A stretch of 64,000 nucleotides of DNA, from assembly GCA_025356335.1 (NCBI GenBank), contig JANXUF010000050.1:1-64000 (forward strand), read 5' to 3'. The notes under the pieces were generated by a model, which ran no database searches, was not told the DNA's origin, and was given only the letters and a program-made list of their open reading frames with translations. The position numbers and the translations under genes were made by a program. Positions 1 through 8,472 of this stretch are shown here, piece by piece (positions within the stretch are counted from its first letter, which is position 1; each line of letters begins with the position of its first letter). The DNA comes from Actinomycetes bacterium (lineage in GTDB: Bacteria > Actinomycetota > Acidimicrobiia > Acidimicrobiales > Ilumatobacteraceae).

Positions 1-132
1 CGACTCCGAGCAAACCCGAGAGTCATCAAACGCAAGATGTCGAACTGGCAAGTCAAACGAACCCGCCACAAACACTGGCCAAACCCGCTACACGCCCCCG
101 AAGCAACAATCCTCCCACCCCCACTAACTTAA
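1..132 (+). mobile_element. C-terminal remnant of a DDE transposase (IS4-like)
   Basis: Frame 1 is open from the window edge to a TAA at 130-132. It reads a basic tail containing NPRVIKRKMSNWQVKR and then HWPNP, which resembles the conserved C-terminal end of IS4-type DDE transposases (family recognition is from memory of that tail). Only about 43 residues lie in the window, so the catalytic residues are not visible. The sequence just after the stop (TAACTTAAGGGTATTG) could belong to the terminal inverted repeat. A 12-bp direct repeat, ACCCCCACTAAC, occurs at 117-128 and 147-158. The base composition is noticeably more A-rich than the following genes. Whether the element is complete to the left cannot be seen. 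Confidence 0.6.
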
Positions 133-178
133 GGGTATTGCCAGTAACCCCCACTAACCCTCAGAACCCGGCGGAAGA

Positions 179-1357
179 TTAGAGGCGTTCGATGATCGTG
201 CCGGTGCCCAGGCCTCCGCCGCAGCACATCGAGATCAGGCCGTAGCGGCCGCCGGTGCGCTCGAGTTCGTAGAGCGCCTTCGTCATCAGGAACGCTCCGG
301 TGCCGCCGAGCGGGTGGCCGAGGGCGATGGCGCCGCCGTTCGGGTTCGTCTTTTGCAGGTCGGCGCCGGTCTCACGGGACCAGGCGAGCACGACGGAGGC
401 GAACGCCTCGTTGATCTCGAAGACGTCGATGTCATCGATCTTCAGGCCGGTACGGCCGAGCAGGCGGGCGGTGGCGTCGATCGGACCGGTCAGCATCAAC
501 ACCGGGTCGGTGCCGACGAGGCAGGTGTCGACGATGCGCGCCTTCGGAGTGAGGCCGAGTTCGGCAGCCCTCTCCTCCGTCATCAGCAACAGTGCAGCAG
601 CGCCGTCTGAGATCTGCGACGAGTTGCCGGCGGTGTGTACACCGTTCTCGCGGGCGACGGGCTTCAACGTGGCGAGCTTCTCGAGCGTCGTCTCGCGCAG
701 GCCTTCGTCACGCGACACCGTGTGCGTCGTGCCGGTGAGTTCACGGTTCTCGTCGACGTCGGGTGCCTCGATCGGGATGTACTGGCCGGCAAAACGATCC
801 TCCGCCCACGCCTGCGCCGCACGCTTCTGCGAGTTGTAGCCGAAGAGGTCGGTGTCCTCACGCGTGACGCCCCACTTCTCGGCGATGCGTTCTGCACCCT
901 CGAACTGCGACGTCATTTCGTACTGCGAGAAGTAGCTCTTCGGGATCGGGACTCCGAGGCCGAGGGCTTTCGATCCGCCGACGCCGATCGGGATGCGGCT
1001 CATCTCCTCGACTCCGCAGGCGACAGCGATGTCGACGACGCCGGAGTTGACGAGGCCGTAGGCGAGGTTCGTGGCCTGCTGCGAAGAACCGCACTGGGTG
1101 TCGACCGTCGTGGAGGCGGTGGACAGCGGCAGGCCGGCGGCGAGCCATGCGGTGCGGGTAATGTTGAAGGCCTGCTCGCCGACCTGGCTGACGCAGCCGC
1201 CGATCACCTGACCGACGAGCGCCGGGTCGATGCCGGCACGTTCGATTAGCGCGCCCTGGATCTTGGCGAGGAGATCGGCCGGGTGCATGGTGGACAGCCC
1301 GCCACCACGACGACCGATCGGGCTGCGGACTGCTTCGACGATGACGACATTGCTCAT
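179..1357 (-). CDS. Thiolase (acetyl-CoA C-acyltransferase family)
   Basis: This 392-residue protein has normal thiolase length. It should cleave 3-ketoacyl-CoA with CoA, or condense acyl-CoAs, in the cytoplasm. The nucleophilic cysteine is C89 in DTQCGSSQQ. The second half carries NEAFASV, then GHPLGGTGA with the catalytic histidine, and finally CCGGGLGTG with the second active-site cysteine, so the full catalytic set is present. The start is the ATG at 1357 (MSNVVIVEAVRSPIG), because thiolase homology begins there; the open frame continues upstream but is not thiolase-like. It stands alone, divergent from nudC with an 87-bp spacer. The QCGSSQ context is typical of actinobacterial lipid or steroid beta-oxidation thiolases, but the substrate cannot be told. 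Confidence 0.93.
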   Translation of the reverse strand: MSNVVIVEAVRSPIGRRGGGLSTMHPADLLAKIQGALIERAGIDPALVGQVIGGCVSQVGEQAFNITRTAWLAAGLPLSTASTTVDTQCGSSQQATNLAYGLVNSGVVDIAVACGVEEMSRIPIGVGGSKALGLGVPIPKSYFSQYEMTSQFEGAERIAEKWGVTREDTDLFGYNSQKRAAQAWAEDRFAGQYIPIEAPDVDENRELTGTTHTVSRDEGLRETTLEKLATLKPVARENGVHTAGNSSQISDGAAALLLMTEERAAELGLTPKARIVDTCLVGTDPVLMLTGPIDATARLLGRTGLKIDDIDVFEINEAFASVVLAWSRETGADLQKTNPNGGAIALGHPLGGTGAFLMTKALYELERTGGRYGLISMCCGGGLGTGTIIERL

Positions 1358-1444
1358 GGTCGAACGATATGGGTTGACGCCGGAGGTGCTCGGGTCGGAG
1401 CACTGGATTGATCGATGGCGGAGGTGTGACTTTCGCCGTCTACC

Positions 1445-2239
1445 GTGACGGACATGGCTCAGTTCGTCTCTGGCATCGTTCCTCCCGCTGCGGTGGAGGG
1501 AGCACGATATTTTCACGTCATCGGTTCGCTGGTGTTCATTTCCGACCGTATCGAGATCGAAACGGACGACGATCATCACTTCCTCGGAATGTTCGACGAG
1601 GAGGCCTGCTGGGGTGTCGACGTGCCACGCGGGATCGACCCGTCGGACGGAGCAGCCCTCGACCTGCGGTCGTTGTATACGCGGACGTCCGAACTCGAAT
1701 GGCTGATCGCCGGCCGAGCGGTGCAGGTCGTCGAGTGGGCGAGGACGAGCCAGTTCTGTGGCCGATGCGGTACGAAAACAGGACAGCTTCCGGGGGAGCG
1801 GGCGACGAAGTGTCCCGCATGCGGGCTGATGGCATTCCCCCGGATCGCCCCGGCGATGATCACCCTCGTGACGCGCGGCGAGCCGGGACCTGACCAAGAG
1901 GTGCTCCTCGCCCGCGGGGTGCAGTTCGGCGGTCCGATGTATTCATGCCTCGCCGGTTTCGTCGAGCCCGGCGAAACGTTGGAGGGGACCGTGGTCCGTG
2001 AGGTCTTCGAGGAAGTCGGCCTGACCGTCGCCAATGTGCAGTACCGGGGCAGTCAGCCATGGCCGTTTCCGCACTCGCTGATGATCGGTTTCCGGGCGGA
2101 GTACGTCAGCGGCGAGATCGTCTGTGACCCGACCGAGATCGTCGACGCCGGATGGTATCGCCGTGACAACCTACCGATGATCCCGCCTGGCATCTCGATT
2201 GCCCGCAAGCTGATCGACGCCTGGCTCGCGGAGGGATAG
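1445..2239 (+). CDS. nudC: NAD(+) diphosphatase / NADH pyrophosphatase NudC
   Basis: NudC hydrolyses NAD(H) to NMN(H) and AMP and in bacteria can remove NAD caps from RNA. The protein has 264 residues. A four-cysteine zinc ribbon (CGRCG, then CPACG) sits at about residues 103-125. A Nudix box beginning GFVEPGETLEG and ending REVFEEVG follows. The hallmark SQPWPFPHSLM lies just after it and distinguishes NudC from other Nudix proteins. The start is GTG at 1445 or ATG at 1454; neither has a clear ribosome site. The stop is 2 bp from the ATG of the HAD gene, so the two are probably co-transcribed. Confidence 0.95.
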   Translation: MTDMAQFVSGIVPPAAVEGARYFHVIGSLVFISDRIEIETDDDHHFLGMFDEEACWGVDVPRGIDPSDGAALDLRSLYTRTSELEWLIAGRAVQVVEWARTSQFCGRCGTKTGQLPGERATKCPACGLMAFPRIAPAMITLVTRGEPGPDQEVLLARGVQFGGPMYSCLAGFVEPGETLEGTVVREVFEEVGLTVANVQYRGSQPWPFPHSLMIGFRAEYVSGEIVCDPTEIVDAGWYRRDNLPMIPPGISIARKLIDAWLAEG

Positions 2240-2241
2240 CG

Positions 2242-2955
2242 ATGAGCGATCTCTCCCTCCCGTTCTCGCCGCACGACTTCGATGCGTTGACCTTCGACAC
2301 CTTCGGAACCTTGATCGATTGGGAGTCCGGCATCGTCGCCGCAGCGCGGCCGGTGCTCGTCGCCCACGGCGTCGGTCTGTCGGAGGAGGCGCTGCTGGCG
2401 ATCTTCGCGCGTCGTGAGCACGCCTTCGAGGACCCCTTTCACCCGTATCGTGAGGTGCTGGGTCTGACCCTCGGAGCGATCGGCGACGAGCTCGGGTTCG
2501 AGCCGACGGATCGGGAGCGAGCGGACTTCGGCGCCTCCGTGACGAACTGGCCGGCCTTCGCCGACTCGGCATCGGCGTTGGCGAGACTGCGGACGAAGTA
2601 CCGGCTCTACACGATCACCAATTGCGACGATGATCTGTACGAGGGCCCGGCTTCGAAACTCGGAAATCCTTGGGACGGCATCTTCGCAGCGGGCACGATC
2701 GGCAGCTACAAACCCGATCCGGCAAACTTCCTCTACGCCTTCGAGCGGATCCCGTTCCCGAAGGAACGCATCCTGCACGTCGCCCAGAGCCTCTTCCACG
2801 ATCACCGGACAGCACAGGCCTTGGGGATGCGAAGCGTGTGGGTCAACCGTCGTGGCGAAGGACCGACGGGCGGCGGAGCGACCCCGGCCACGACCGCCCA
2901 CTTCGACCTCGAAGTCCCGGACATGGCAACGCTCGCCCGGCTCCTCGTTCCCTGA
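2242..2955 (+). CDS. HAD-superfamily hydrolase, haloacid dehalogenase type II-like
   Basis: This is a 237-residue hydrolase of the haloacid dehalogenase superfamily. Motif I is DTFGTLIDW, with the aspartate nucleophile near residue 17. Motif II lies in ITNCDDD, and the motif III lysine is in GSYKPDP. The acidic motif IV region follows HVAQSLFHDH. The DxFGTLxDW form is typical of 2-haloacid dehalogenase-like (type II) members, but many of these act on other substrates, so dehalogenation is not proven. It begins 2 bp after nudC and ends before a long hairpin at 3056-3083. Confidence 0.88.
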   Translation: MSDLSLPFSPHDFDALTFDTFGTLIDWESGIVAAARPVLVAHGVGLSEEALLAIFARREHAFEDPFHPYREVLGLTLGAIGDELGFEPTDRERADFGASVTNWPAFADSASALARLRTKYRLYTITNCDDDLYEGPASKLGNPWDGIFAAGTIGSYKPDPANFLYAFERIPFPKERILHVAQSLFHDHRTAQALGMRSVWVNRRGEGPTGGGATPATTAHFDLEVPDMATLARLLVP

Positions 2956-3334
2956 GGAACGGGTTCAGCGCTCCATCTGCGCCGAACGGCAATGCAGACA
3001 TGCCCGATCGCGTGACGACGAACCGCAGGGCCGACGCCCGTGTTGTCGTACACCTGGCTTGGCGCGGCCAGCCGCGCCAAGCCGTCACAGCGCTTCGACG
3101 GTCGATCCACCCCTCGGTCTCGGCGAGACCGAACAACTCGACGAACGACTGGCCCGCAGGTGTCCCACTTGGCGGCGTGATGAGGACCGGCCTCGTCCGA
3201 GTGTGATCGCCGCACCCGAGTGCGCTGACACCCGTAGCCGTCGCCACCGCACTCGGTTGCGGCCGGATGCGGAAGTGGTGGTGGCATCGAGGGCGATCGA
3301 TCGCGTGCTGATGCCGATCAACGTCTGAGAGCCC
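2956..3334. other. Convergent intergenic region of 379 bp
   Basis: This lies between the convergent ends of the HAD gene and the helicase. I see no convincing gene. Short open frames on both strands lack family signals and overlap one another. The one clear structure is the hairpin at 3056-3083. Confidence 0.6.
3056..3083. terminator. Perfect 13-bp hairpin between convergent genes
   Basis: GGCTTGGCGCGGC at 3056-3068 is followed by CA and then its exact reverse complement at 3071-3083. The position between two converging transcription units suggests a bidirectional terminator. There is no T-tract, which is common for high-GC actinobacteria. Confidence 0.65.
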
Positions 3335-4963
3335 TCACTCGCGCATGACGACGTGCCGCCCGGTCCCTGTGAGCAGTCCCGATGGCTGGGGGGCGCCGGG
3401 GCGGAGGTAGGCGTCGAGGTCACCGGTTTCTGCGGGTGTGAAGGTGTGTACCCGGTCGGCGACGGGGGTGATTTCCTCGAGGAAGCCTTCGTGGGCCCCG
3501 TTGGCGGGATCTTCGACGGTCCCAGCGACATACACGATGACGAAGCGGGCGCTGCGTCCATCGGGTTTGGGGCGTAGCACTCTGCCCATCCTCTGGATCA
3601 TCTGGCGGCGGCTGCGGCTGGCGGCGAGGATGACGCCGAAGTCGGCGGCCGGCACATCGACACCCTCGTCGAGAACCTGTGGTGCAGTGATGGCCTGGAG
3701 GTCACCGGTCGCGAAACGGGACAGCACGAGGCGGCGATCGACGGTGTCGAGCCGGGAGTGGATCGCCGCTGCCGCGATGCCGTGACCCGACAGTCGGCCG
3801 GCGGCATGTTCTGCGCCGGCGATACTTTGGGTGAAGATGATCGCCCGCTCGCAGCCCCCGATGGTCGGGACGAGCCCGTCGAGCGCCTGCATTTTGGTGG
3901 GAGTCTCGGCCAGCAACCGGCGTCGCTCTTGCATCGAGGCGAGGTAACGGCGTGCCGCCGACGTTCCGGGGCTGTGCCCGCGGCGACGGGCGAGCGAGGC
4001 GACGGCGGCGAAGAACGCGCCGATCGGTTCTGGCGGCGCGTGTCCAGCGGCGATCAGTTGCGCACGGGTTGTGGACATCGTCAACGTGAGCTCGTCGTAG
4101 TCGCCACGTTCGCCGGGAGCGAAGTCGACCCCGGCGAGAGCGACGTCGAATCTGGCGGTGACGCCATCGGCGATGGCGCGCCGGTAGCCGATCCGGTAGC
4201 AGGTCCCCCCGAAATACGGGTCGAGCCAGGTGAGATGGGCGTCGTCGGCGCGGGCATAGGTGGCGCTGAGCCCGAGGCGGCGGCCGAAACCGGCGTGCAA
4301 TGCGACACGGTTGCCGTCGGAGCCGTAGCGGTGGCATTCGTCGGCGATCAGCAGTCCGCCAGGGCGGCGGGGCCGGAGATCGGCGTCACGGGCGGAGTTG
4401 ACAACGGCGACAACGATGTCGTGGTCGCTGAGACTGTCGCGACTGCCCCCTCCGAGCCGCCCGAGACGGGCGGTGTCCGGCCCGAACCTGGCGAGTGCAT
4501 CTGCCCATTGGTCTGCCAGTTCGTGTGTCGGTACGAGCACCAGTACTTGGCCGCGGCGTGCGAGTTCGTCGCCGGCAGCGGCAACACCGACGAGTGTCTT
4601 GCCGGTCCCGGTGACCGCTTCGACGACGCCCCGCCCGCCCCGTTGCCGCCAGGCGTCGAGCGCCTCGACCTGCCAGCGGTACAGCGGTAACGTCGACCCG
4701 TGGAGCACCCGTGGCTGCATTGACGCCGTCAGGAGCGGAGTGACGCCGGGTCCGCTGTCTGGTGCCGGCACGGGATCGTCGACAGCGGGCCACCATCGGG
4801 CGGGTTCGTTGCCGTCGTGCCGGAAGCGGTGCGCGTTGGTGCGCAGCACGCGGATGACGTCGGCCGTCGTGATCGACACCCTGCCGTTGGCCCGTAGCAC
4901 GTCGCGGATCTCGGCGGCGGTGCATCCGGGTCGGAGGTCGACCACGGCGTCGACCTCACCCAT
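3335..4963 (-). CDS. SF2 DEAD/DEAH-box helicase (last gene of a 4-gene ATPase/helicase operon)
   Basis: This 542-residue superfamily 2 helicase is read from ATG 4963; a TTG at 4972 would add three residues and overlap the upstream stop. Residues 1-80 look like a small winged-helix-type N-terminal domain. Walker A is TGTGKT at 118-123 and the DExH box is ADECH at about 207-211. The motif III-like LSATY, the second RecA domain (IIFTQS, then DEGVDVP) and motif VI (QRMGRVLRP) all follow in order, so it should be an active ATP-dependent translocase. It is co-transcribed with the BrxD-like ATPase immediately upstream. BREX systems pair BrxD with a helicase (BrxHI), and this gene pair recalls that. 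No nuclease domain is visible. Confidence 0.9.
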   Translation of the reverse strand: MGEVDAVVDLRPGCTAAEIRDVLRANGRVSITTADVIRVLRTNAHRFRHDGNEPARWWPAVDDPVPAPDSGPGVTPLLTASMQPRVLHGSTLPLYRWQVEALDAWRQRGGRGVVEAVTGTGKTLVGVAAAGDELARRGQVLVLVPTHELADQWADALARFGPDTARLGRLGGGSRDSLSDHDIVVAVVNSARDADLRPRRPGGLLIADECHRYGSDGNRVALHAGFGRRLGLSATYARADDAHLTWLDPYFGGTCYRIGYRRAIADGVTARFDVALAGVDFAPGERGDYDELTLTMSTTRAQLIAAGHAPPEPIGAFFAAVASLARRRGHSPGTSAARRYLASMQERRRLLAETPTKMQALDGLVPTIGGCERAIIFTQSIAGAEHAAGRLSGHGIAAAAIHSRLDTVDRRLVLSRFATGDLQAITAPQVLDEGVDVPAADFGVILAASRSRRQMIQRMGRVLRPKPDGRSARFVIVYVAGTVEDPANGAHEGFLEEITPVADRVHTFTPAETGDLDAYLRPGAPQPSGLLTGTGRHVVMRE

Positions 4964-4968
4964 GGCTG

Positions 4969-6282
4969 TCAAGCCAGTCCCGTCCCGCCGCCGAGTCCCG
5001 TCCCGTCGTCGCTGGTGGGGTAGTCGTCGCTGGTGGGGTTGTCGTCGCTGGTGGGGTTGTCGTCGTCGGTGAGGTCGATGATCAGCTCGTTGACGGCGAG
5101 CTCAGGGGTGTAGGACGGATCGAGGCGCCGCAGGTCCCATTCGTTGATCCACGCCCTGACGTACTGGCGCATCCGGTTCGACGGGAGGCGTTCCAAGCCT
5201 TCGACATCCGGCGGATCCCATCCGAACGCTGCGCCGTGGATCTGTCTGAGTTTGGTGTAGGTGCGGTCGAGTTCGTCACGGTCGGGGGGCTGGAGTCGGA
5301 TCTGGTCTCGTTCGATCACACGCATACCGGTCTCGGCGGCACCGGCGAGCAACTCGGATTCGGTGGTCTGTTTCATCCGTAACCGTTTCGAGATCAGTTC
5401 GACGTCGTTCTTGCCGACGAGCACCTGCGCCTCGAAATCGTCGACGGTGGTCAGCACCGCCGCGAGCGGTGCGTCAGGGTCGTCGCGGTCTCCGCGCACC
5501 CAGCGGGCCACCTCGGCGTACGATTTGGCTCGTTGCAACAGTGAGTAACGGCCGATCAGCTCGACTTCGTCGAGCAACACGACCCAGCCGCGGTAGCCGG
5601 CGGCGGTGATCAAACGGGACACGAACCGGAAACGTTGGACGGCGAGATCGCGTTCGCGTATCGCCGCCAGGCGGTACACCGATGCCGACCCGGACTCTTT
5701 CAGACGCCGGCGGAGGTCGGCGACGGGAAGGGGATCGCCCGCCCAGAAACGCACGATCCGGTCAGCGAACTCGGCGTCGCCACGGGCGTGCTCGTAGAGG
5801 AACAGGCTCGCCGCGAAACGACTGTCGAGCGGCGCATCGTCACTGTGCACCCACCGATACAGTGCCGCGTATTCGGCCGAGTCGGTCAGCAACCCGGTGG
5901 CGATCTCGTCGATCGCCGAACCCCTTCGACCGGGCAGTTGAGCATCGGCGATCGCCGCTGCGAACACTTTGACCGGGTCGTGAAGCGCTGTTTCCTTGGA
6001 GATGACCACCTTGGAAACGACGAAACCGGCCTCCAGTGCACGGTGTGCCAGATACTCGAGCACGTGACTCTTGCCGGCCCCGAACCCGCCGCTGATCAGC
6101 ATCCCACCGGTCGGGGTCCCGTCGCGCCTGGCGAGTGTCTCGAGCAGTTCGCCGAAACGGTCCTCCACTGCTGTTTGCAGCGACCCGAGAGCGGCAACGG
6201 CGTCACGGTTCGGCACCCCCGCACGCAACGCTTCCAACGCCCGCCTGGCGGCCAACGCCGGCGGCGACGTTTCGCCGCTCAC
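4969..6282 (-). CDS. BrxD-like P-loop ATPase (BREX system ATP-binding family, DUF2791-like)
   Basis: The protein has 437 residues with a GTG start that overlaps the upstream stop by four bases (GTGA). Walker A is GGFGAGKS at 65-72, followed by HVLEYLAHRAL and SKVVISKETALHDPVKVF, which resemble BREX ATP-binding proteins of the BrxD kind (family assignment by recognised sequence style). Walker B is VLLDEVE at about 235-241. The C-terminus ends in an acidic repeat of NPTSDD-type units (encoded at 5005-5058) and a Gly-rich tail. Its role is inferred as the AAA+-like motor or sensor of the four-gene module, acting with the helicase. No pglX methylase or pglZ is nearby, so this is not a complete BREX locus. 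Confidence 0.8.
   Translation of the reverse strand: MSGETSPPALAARRALEALRAGVPNRDAVAALGSLQTAVEDRFGELLETLARRDGTPTGGMLISGGFGAGKSHVLEYLAHRALEAGFVVSKVVISKETALHDPVKVFAAAIADAQLPGRRGSAIDEIATGLLTDSAEYAALYRWVHSDDAPLDSRFAASLFLYEHARGDAEFADRIVRFWAGDPLPVADLRRRLKESGSASVYRLAAIRERDLAVQRFRFVSRLITAAGYRGWVVLLDEVELIGRYSLLQRAKSYAEVARWVRGDRDDPDAPLAAVLTTVDDFEAQVLVGKNDVELISKRLRMKQTTESELLAGAAETGMRVIERDQIRLQPPDRDELDRTYTKLRQIHGAAFGWDPPDVEGLERLPSNRMRQYVRAWINEWDLRRLDPSYTPELAVNELIIDLTDDDNPTSDDNPTSDDYPTSDDGTGLGGGTGLA
5005..5058 (-). repeat. Three 18-bp tandem repeats inside the BrxD-like gene
   Basis: Three near-identical 18-bp units (core GTCGTCGCTGGTGGGG on the plus strand) lie end to end. In the reading frame they encode repeated NPTSDD / YPTSDD hexapeptides in the acidic C-terminal tail. 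The period is a multiple of three, so copy-number changes keep the frame. Confidence 0.85.
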
Positions 6283-7235
6283 GCCGAGCCCAACCGGATC
6301 AGCGACGAATACGGGTTGTCACGGTTGCGGTCGCGGACTTCGTCGAAGATCCGCAGCTTCAACGCCTGGTATGCGTCGACGCCGCGGGACACATCGGAAA
6401 TGAACTCGGGCGCGGCGATCACCACCACACAGCAGTGCGACAGTTCGTCGGTGTTGTCGACGAGTTGACGCAGCAACTCGTAACCGTCGAGCAGGTTGGC
6501 TTTCGTGTAATAGAAACCGTGCCGCTCATCAGCTTGGGGGCGTCTGGCGAACCCGAAACGGCGCACGTCGACCTCGACGAGCAGCCCGGCATGGCCATTG
6601 ACCGCCAACCAGTGAGCCAACGAGAACAACAACTGGCGGGCATTGTGCCGTCCGATCCGACGAAAAATCATTGCCGTGCGAAGCAGCGAAATCTTGTGCA
6701 ACTCGCCCCGCAACCAGGCAAGCACGGCATCATGCTCGGCTTCGGTCACCTGCCCGGTGCGCAGCTGCGCCTGACATAGGCGCAGCATGGCGATACGGAA
6801 CTCCTGGACCATCTCGTAGTCATGGAACACGTCCTGCTGCAGCCGGCGGTTCATGTCACGACTCAACTCGCCGGCATCGACCTGATGATGAGCGGCCACC
6901 GCCTCCACCGAAACATCACTCGACCCGTCGGCGACCGGATGCGAGACCGCGGCGAACGTCTGGCGAACCCGACGGGCGGCGAGCGCATCCCAATCGATGC
7001 TGGCAGCGACAGCGAAGAAGATCTGATCGACCAGGTGCACACGGACATCCACAGCGTCGACGCGCACCGTCACATACCCGTCCGCCACCGCCCGCTCGCT
7101 GACCGTCCGACTGAAATGCTCGGCCTCCCCGGCACCGCAGGCGACCACGAACTTGACCGCCGCACCACCACCGGCGATGTAGGAGTCGAGATACTCGGCC
7201 ACCAGAAAATTGGCGTACTCGTCGACGGCGATCAC
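6279..7235 (-). CDS. Conserved protein resembling a P-loop-less BREX-type ATPase partner
   Basis: This is a 318-residue protein of unknown function. The start is GTG 7235, overlapping the upstream stop by four bases. The opening segment (KFVVACGAGEAEHFSR, then a VTVRVDAVDVRVHLVDQIFFAVA strand/helix series) has the layout of the nucleotide-binding core of the neighbouring ATPase, but there is no GxxGxGK[ST]. A later hydrophobic strand, SHCCVVVIAAPEF, sits where a sensor strand would be. My reading is a degenerate, non-hydrolysing relative of the gene product downstream; this is inference and needs a structure comparison. Its position between the helical protein and the active ATPase, with overlapping ends on both sides, argues for a fixed-ratio complex. 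Confidence 0.6.
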   Translation of the reverse strand: MIAVDEYANFLVAEYLDSYIAGGGAAVKFVVACGAGEAEHFSRTVSERAVADGYVTVRVDAVDVRVHLVDQIFFAVAASIDWDALAARRVRQTFAAVSHPVADGSSDVSVEAVAAHHQVDAGELSRDMNRRLQQDVFHDYEMVQEFRIAMLRLCQAQLRTGQVTEAEHDAVLAWLRGELHKISLLRTAMIFRRIGRHNARQLLFSLAHWLAVNGHAGLLVEVDVRRFGFARRPQADERHGFYYTKANLLDGYELLRQLVDNTDELSHCCVVVIAAPEFISDVSRGVDAYQALKLRIFDEVRDRNRDNPYSSLIRLGSA

Positions 7236-8014
7236 GAACGACCACCCTCGAAACTGATCCCGGCGTACACCTTGTCCTGCCCGGATCGTGTGACGGTTCG
7301 CAACACGCCGGCGTCGCGCGTCAACGCGCTTGCCGGCAACGCCAACACCCGCCCGTCACGAGTGGTGGTCACACCACTCTGATCGAGCAGGTACAGATCG
7401 CGTGCCAGTTCTTGACGGCTGTACTCCTTGGCCGAGCCCGGCAGGACCGTCAACACGTGATACACATCGAGCAACTTGACTGTCGCCCCGGCACGCACGC
7501 CGCTGCTGGCAACGACCAACCTGTAGGCAGTGGCAAGCGCCTCGAGGAACACCTCCGCCTTGAATTTCGGCGGACGTGCCTGCAGTGCTTTCAACGTACG
7601 CACCAATACCGAAGGACGCACACGGCGATCCTTCACCTTGTCGATCAACACGGACGCATCCGACGCCGACAGCGACACGACCGCCGGATAACTCAACATC
7701 CGCTCGTCGGATGCAAACACACTCAGACCCTGCCCTGCCGCCAACGCCATCACCTCGGCGGTGTAGCCCCCGGAAGCGAAATAGGCATGCTCGTCGAAAG
7801 CCCAACCGGACTGCACCTCTCTCGCTGTCACGGCAGTCTGTTCAGCGAGCCGCGTCAGCGTTTCCAACGACTGACGCAACGCCCGCAACTGACCCGAAGC
7901 CGCCGCCGCTCTGACCCGTTTCGCCTCAGTGTGCACCGCCGCCGAGGCGCGTACCACGACCGCAGCCTCACGCTCGATCGCCTCGAGGGCGTCTTCCAAA
8001 CTCTGGTTACTCAA
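7232..8014 (-). CDS. Helical protein of unknown function, first gene of the 4-gene operon
   Basis: I do not recognise a family for this 260-residue protein. Residues 1-75 are rich in heptad-like Ala, Leu, Glu and Arg and probably form a long helix or coiled coil. The middle has FASDERMLSYPAVVSLS and then VKDRRVRPSVLVRTLKAL. The C-terminal third (SRQELARDLYLLDQSGV) looks like a small helical or winged-helix segment. The start is taken as TTG 8014 because GGGAG lies six bases upstream of it; no in-frame ATG gives a better start. It begins 98 bp after the end of the dabA coding remainder and overlaps the next gene by four bases. It is likely the scaffold or recruitment subunit of the module, which is inference from position only. 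Confidence 0.6.
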   Translation of the reverse strand: MSNQSLEDALEAIEREAAVVVRASAAVHTEAKRVRAAAASGQLRALRQSLETLTRLAEQTAVTAREVQSGWAFDEHAYFASGGYTAEVMALAAGQGLSVFASDERMLSYPAVVSLSASDASVLIDKVKDRRVRPSVLVRTLKALQARPPKFKAEVFLEALATAYRLVVASSGVRAGATVKLLDVYHVLTVLPGSAKEYSRQELARDLYLLDQSGVTTTRDGRVLALPASALTRDAGVLRTVTRSGQDKVYAGISFEGGRS

Positions 8015-8112
8015 CCGGCTCTCCCAAACGATTCACGACATGGCCGGCGCCAGCCCGACCGCCCTGACGAGACTAGTCACCACGGCACAACCCACACGGC
8101 ACGCATCGATCG

Positions 8113-8472
8113 TCACCGGCCCGCTCGTCTGGCGAAGGTGGCGGCCAGGTCACTGGAAGCAGGCAGGACGGGGCGGGATCGCCAGCCCTCGCCCGACCGC
8201 TCCTCGACTGCGCCGTCGACCGGTTCGATGCGCAGGAGGTTGAGCCAGCCGTTGAGCACGAGATCCTGCACGACCGGTTGCCCGTCGATAATTGCGTCGA
8301 TCGGAGCGCGGGGCGACTCGACGAATACCGAGAGTCGAAGTGGCGGGTGGCGGAGCATGTGGCCGTCGTGGAGGGATTGGATCGCCAGCCCGATGCGCAG
8401 GTCGCCGCCGTTGCCCTCGAAGACGCCGATACGACCACCGACGACGTTGTGGAGCACCTTGTCGCCGCTGCC
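8113..8472 (-). pseudogene. dabA: C-terminal part of DabA, cut off by an in-frame amber codon
   Basis: Directly after the TAG at 8475-8473 the same reading frame continues for about 119 codons to a TGA at 8115-8113. It reads GSGDKVLHNVVGG, then EGNGGDLRIGLAIQSLHDG and LRLSVFVESPRAPIDAII, which is the conserved C-terminal end of DabA/DUF2309 proteins. No frameshift is involved: one codon, expected to be tyrosine or another aromatic in the NRRxGSG context, reads TAG. Either the gene is a recent nonsense pseudogene, the stop is read through, or the base is a sequencing or assembly error. Independent translation from GTG 8457 is possible but unlikely. Confidence 0.85.

Noticed and set aside
1358..1897. 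N-terminal extension of the thiolase frame
   Set aside because: Not thiolase-like and antisense to nudC; homology starts at ATG 1357.
3335..8014. Complete BREX system
   Set aside because: Only a BrxD-like ATPase and a helicase are present; no PglX, PglZ or BrxC.
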